Below, piece by piece: positions 61,582 to 64,000 of a stretch of 64,000 bases of DNA; the first letter of the stretch is position 1; each line of letters begins with the position of its first letter. The translations under genes and the position numbers were made by a program. Source of the DNA: Blastococcus sp. TF02-8 (GTDB taxonomy: Bacteria; Actinomycetota; Actinomycetes; Mycobacteriales; Geodermatophilaceae). The notes beneath the pieces were generated by a model. That model was not told the DNA's origin. It worked only from the letters and a program-made list of their open reading frames with translations, and made no database searches. The DNA lies in NCBI RefSeq assembly GCF_003319175.1, contig NZ_QOHK01000008.1, forward strand, positions 62,001 to 126,000, read 5' to 3'.

Positions 61582-62888
61582 GCGCCTCTCACGATCCGCT
61601 GCAGCCACGCCCACGCCTCGTGGGCCTGCGTCGACTCACCCAGCGGTTGCTGCAGGAACGCGTCGATCTGCGGAGCGAGCTGCCGGGCGCGGTCGACCAC
61701 CGGATCGCTGCCGGCCTGGTACGCGCCGATCTCGATCAGCTCCCGCACGTCGCGCAGCGCGCCCATCAGCCGGCGGATCTCCCGGGCGTCGGCCATCTGC
61801 GCCGGCGGGACGACCGCCCCGGCGACGCGCGAGATGGACTCCAGGACGTCGATCGCGGGGAAGTGACCGACCGTCGCCAGCTTGCGGGTCAGCACGATGT
61901 GGCCGTCGAGGATGGACCGCGCGGTGTCGGCGATCGGCTCGTTGTGGTCATCGCCCTCGACGAGCACGGTGTAGAGCCCGGTGATCGAGCCGACCGCGCC
62001 GGTCCCGGCCTTCTCCAGCAGCTGCGGCATCATCGCGAAGACGCTCGGCGGGTAGCCGCGGGTGGCCGGCGGCTCGCCCGCCGAGAGGCCGACCTCGCGC
62101 TGGGCCATGGCCGTGCGGGTGATGGAGTCCATCAGCAGCAGGACGTCGCGGCCCTCGTCCCGGAACGCCTCGGCGATCCGGGTGGCCACGAACGCCGCCT
62201 TGAGCCGGACCAGCGGTGGCTCGTCGGAGGTGGCGACGACGACGACGGTGCGCGCCATGCCCTCCTCGCCGAGGTTCTCCTCGATGAACTCCCGGACCTC
62301 GCGACCGCGCTCGCCGATCAGGCCGATGACGCGCACGTCGGCGTCGGTACCACGGGTGATCTGCGCCATGAGGCTGGACTTGCCGACGCCGGAGCCGGCG
62401 AAGATGCCGAGGCGCTGGCCCTTGCCGCACGGCACCAGGGTGTCCAGGGCGCGGACGCCGAAGGTGAGCGGCTCCTCGACGCGGGTGCGGGACAGAGCGT
62501 GCGGGGTCTCGGTCTCCAGGTCGACCCAGGAGACGCGACTGCCCAGCGGCGGCCCACCGTCCACGGGCCGGCCGAGTCCGTCCAGCACGCGGCCGAGCAG
62601 CGCCTCGCCGACCGGCACCTGGAGCGGGCGGCCGGTGGCGCGGACCGGGGCGCCGGCGTGCACGCCGGACAGTCCGCCCAGCGGCATGCAGGTCAGCCGC
62701 TCCTTGCCGACCGCGACGACCTCGGCGAGCAGCGGCCGGTCGGTCGGGTTGACCTCGACGAGGTCGCCCACCGCGGCGCTGACGCCGTCGACGCTGAGGG
62801 TGAGGCCCATGGCGCCGGTCACCGAGCCGGTGACCTGCGGGCGGGCGGCGGCACGGGCCCGGTCGAGCATCACGGGGGAGACGGTCAC
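61578..62888 (-). CDS. fliI: flagellum-specific ATPase FliI
   Basis: 436 residues. The Walker A is GSGVGKS (165-171), followed by IGLIGERGREVREFIEENLG and Walker B LLLMDSITRTAMAQREV, and the PPATRGYPPSVFAMMPQLLEKAG loop. It powers unfolding of export substrates and belongs to the F1-beta-like family. The start is GTG 62888, overlapping the fliH stop by 4 bp; the longer frame lies inside fliH. Confidence 0.97.
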   Translation of the reverse strand: MTVSPVMLDRARAAARPQVTGSVTGAMGLTLSVDGVSAAVGDLVEVNPTDRPLLAEVVAVGKERLTCMPLGGLSGVHAGAPVRATGRPLQVPVGEALLGRVLDGLGRPVDGGPPLGSRVSWVDLETETPHALSRTRVEEPLTFGVRALDTLVPCGKGQRLGIFAGSGVGKSSLMAQITRGTDADVRVIGLIGERGREVREFIEENLGEEGMARTVVVVATSDEPPLVRLKAAFVATRIAEAFRDEGRDVLLLMDSITRTAMAQREVGLSAGEPPATRGYPPSVFAMMPQLLEKAGTGAVGSITGLYTVLVEGDDHNEPIADTARSILDGHIVLTRKLATVGHFPAIDVLESISRVAGAVVPPAQMADAREIRRLMGALRDVRELIEIGAYQAGSDPVVDRARQLAPQIDAFLQQPLGESTQAHEAWAWLQRIVRGA

Positions 62889-63721
62889 GAGTTCAGCACT
62901 GCCTGGACGCGCTCCAGCGCCGTCCCGAGCTGGGCGTCGATCCGGCGGGGGCCGGACTCCGCCACGGCGCCGGCCCGCTCGATCGACGGGTCGGGGAGGA
63001 CGCGGATGCTGTCCGGCAGCTCGGCCAGCGCCTCGGCGGGAACCTCCGCCAGGTCGTCGGGGTGCAGCCGGACGACGGCCGGTGCGTCGGCGGGGCAGAA
63101 GGCGAGTGCGCGGCGGACGGCGTCCATCACGGGGTCGGCGGCCAGCGCCAGCTCGCGGCCGAGGATGTCCTCGACCAGCGTGAGCACCGTGCCGAGGATC
63201 GACTCGCGGATGTCCTCGGCCACGGGCAGAGCGGCCTGCTCGAGCTCGCGGGCGGCGGCGCCCAGCGCGGCGGTCGCCGAGACCAGGCGGCGCTCCCACC
63301 GGGCCTGCACCTCGGCCAGCCGCTCCTGGGCGGCACGCTCGACCTCCGCGACGACGGACTCGGCCGCCACGAGGCCGTCGGCGTGACCGGCCGCGAACCC
63401 CTCGGCCCGCGCCTGGGCGCGCAACCGGTCGAGCTCCTCGGCGTACACGTCACCGAGCCGGAAGGAGGGCTTCCCGCCGGCGACCGGCTGGTCCTCGGCG
63501 CGGCGCACGGTGGTGCGCCGCTCCACGGGGAACGACTGCGGGTCGGCCGCGGCCGGCGCGTGCGTGGCGGGGGCGACCAGCTCGTCCGCGGCGGGACGGG
63601 CCGCCGGGACGACCGCAGGGACGGCGGCGGTCAGGCCGCGCTCGGCCATGACCTCCCGGTACGGCCGGGCCTGCGCGGCGGAACCGCCGCGCAGGACCGC
63701 GCCCTCACGCAACGAACTCAT
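62885..63721 (-). CDS. fliH: flagellar assembly protein FliH
   Basis: 278 residues. A Pro/Ala-rich N-terminus, then the coiled-coil region with ARAEGFAAGHADGLVAAE (Gly-spaced heptads typical of FliH) and the C-terminal FliI-binding domain (RELALAADPVMDAVRRALAF, VRLHPDDLAEV). It regulates the FliI ATPase and links it to FliN. It overlaps fliG by 17 bp. Confidence 0.92.
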   Translation of the reverse strand: MSSLREGAVLRGGSAAQARPYREVMAERGLTAAVPAVVPAARPAADELVAPATHAPAAADPQSFPVERRTTVRRAEDQPVAGGKPSFRLGDVYAEELDRLRAQARAEGFAAGHADGLVAAESVVAEVERAAQERLAEVQARWERRLVSATAALGAAARELEQAALPVAEDIRESILGTVLTLVEDILGRELALAADPVMDAVRRALAFCPADAPAVVRLHPDDLAEVPAEALAELPDSIRVLPDPSIERAGAVAESGPRRIDAQLGTALERVQAVLNS

Positions 63722-64000
63722 CGTCGCCGCCGCGCGAGATCGTCAGCACACCCTGCTCCTCGAGCGTGCGGATGACACCGACGACCTTGGCCTGGGCCTC
63801 CTCGACCGTCCGGGTGCGGACCGGGCCGAGCAGCTCGATCTCCTCGGCGAGGTTCTCGGCCGCGCGCTCGGAGAGGTTGCGCTGCACCTTGTCGCGGACG
63901 TCGGGCCGCACACCCTTGAGGGCGGTGGCCAGGTCGTTGGCCTCGACCTCGCGCAGGACCAGCTGCAGGGAGCGGTCGTCGATGGTGACGATGTCCTCGA
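63705..64000 (-). CDS. fliG: flagellar motor switch protein FliG, C-terminal part (5' end outside window)
   Basis: The last 97 residues or so of FliG. Visible: EDIVTIDDRSLQLVLREVEANDLATALKGV, then RDKVQRNLSERAAENLAEEIELLGPVRTRTVEEAQ and IRTLEEQGVLTISRGGDDE. These are the C-terminal helices that hold the MotA-facing charged residues. The gene continues beyond base 64000. Confidence 0.95.
   Translation of the reverse strand, partial: EDIVTIDDRSLQLVLREVEANDLATALKGVRPDVRDKVQRNLSERAAENLAEEIELLGPVRTRTVEEAQAKVVGVIRTLEEQGVLTISRGGDDEFVA

Overview
The window is about 75% GC, with GTG starts, very short intergenic gaps and GC-saturated antisense frames. Gene content includes mycothiol conjugate amidase (mca), RNHCP and DUF501 proteins, a mfd-surA-mazG-eno-ftsB-ppx block and a greA-mca-hlyIII-cis-prenyltransferase block that parallel mycobacterial gene order. 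There is also a single-locus flagellar cluster. Together these point to a motile, non-Streptomyces actinobacterium, most likely Geodermatophilaceae (Geodermatophilus, Blastococcus or Modestobacter). The family assignment is inference.

Layout: (1) 1-1962, the end of an exopolysaccharide locus: a truncated O-antigen-ligase-like gene facing a Wzz-type chain-length gene. (2) 2320-12589, a housekeeping run on the + strand: a TagD-like nucleotidyltransferase, mfd, a SurA-like lipoprotein, mazG, eno, an FtsB-like divisome protein, DUF501, ppx and a family-5 uracil-DNA glycosylase. (3) 12590-17828, an esterase, a tRNA with anticodon UAA, a TetR-MMPL efflux pair behind a palindromic operator, a small Cys/His protein and a Bax-inhibitor-1 membrane protein. 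(4) 17829-25292, a terminator and a long inverted repeat, then thiolase, an SGNH hydrolase, DUF2252, and a VWA/MoxR-type AAA+ pair. (5) 25425-41725, metabolism and transport: threonine ammonia-lyase, two ABC-2 type exporters, an M3 oligopeptidase, greA, mca, a probable ribbon-helix-helix protein behind a palindrome, a geranylgeranyl-reductase-family flavoprotein, hemolysin III, a cis-prenyltransferase and a HExxxGHH protein. (6) 42006-43379, a PIN-PhoH ATPase. (7) 43405-64000, the flagellar cluster, all on the - strand.

The flagellar genes read, in transcription order: fliG (cut by the window edge), fliH, fliI, fliJ, an NlpC/P60-transglycosylase fusion, fliK, flgD, flgE, a strong terminator, then a FliA/WhiG-like promoter followed by flbD, motA, motB, fliL, fliM, fliN, fliO, fliP, fliQ, fliR, flhB, flhA, a degenerate FlhF-like gene and a small membrane protein. 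Most neighbours overlap by 4 bp. The first unit builds the export ATPase, hook and wall-remodelling enzyme. The second builds the stator, switch and export gate. FliM has an Ala/Pro-rich N-terminus in place of the usual CheY-binding peptide.

The most unusual items are the class-I tRNA with a UAA anticodon in a window where I found no in-frame TTA codon, the 1048-residue FlhF-like protein that has lost its P-loop, the candidate flagellar sigma promoter, the long inverted repeat at 17919-17990, the RHH protein with a palindrome over its own promoter, and a recurring leaderless promoter layout (hexamer, 6-7 nt, start codon) that decides several starts. I saw no CRISPR array, rRNA gene, transposase or prophage gene.
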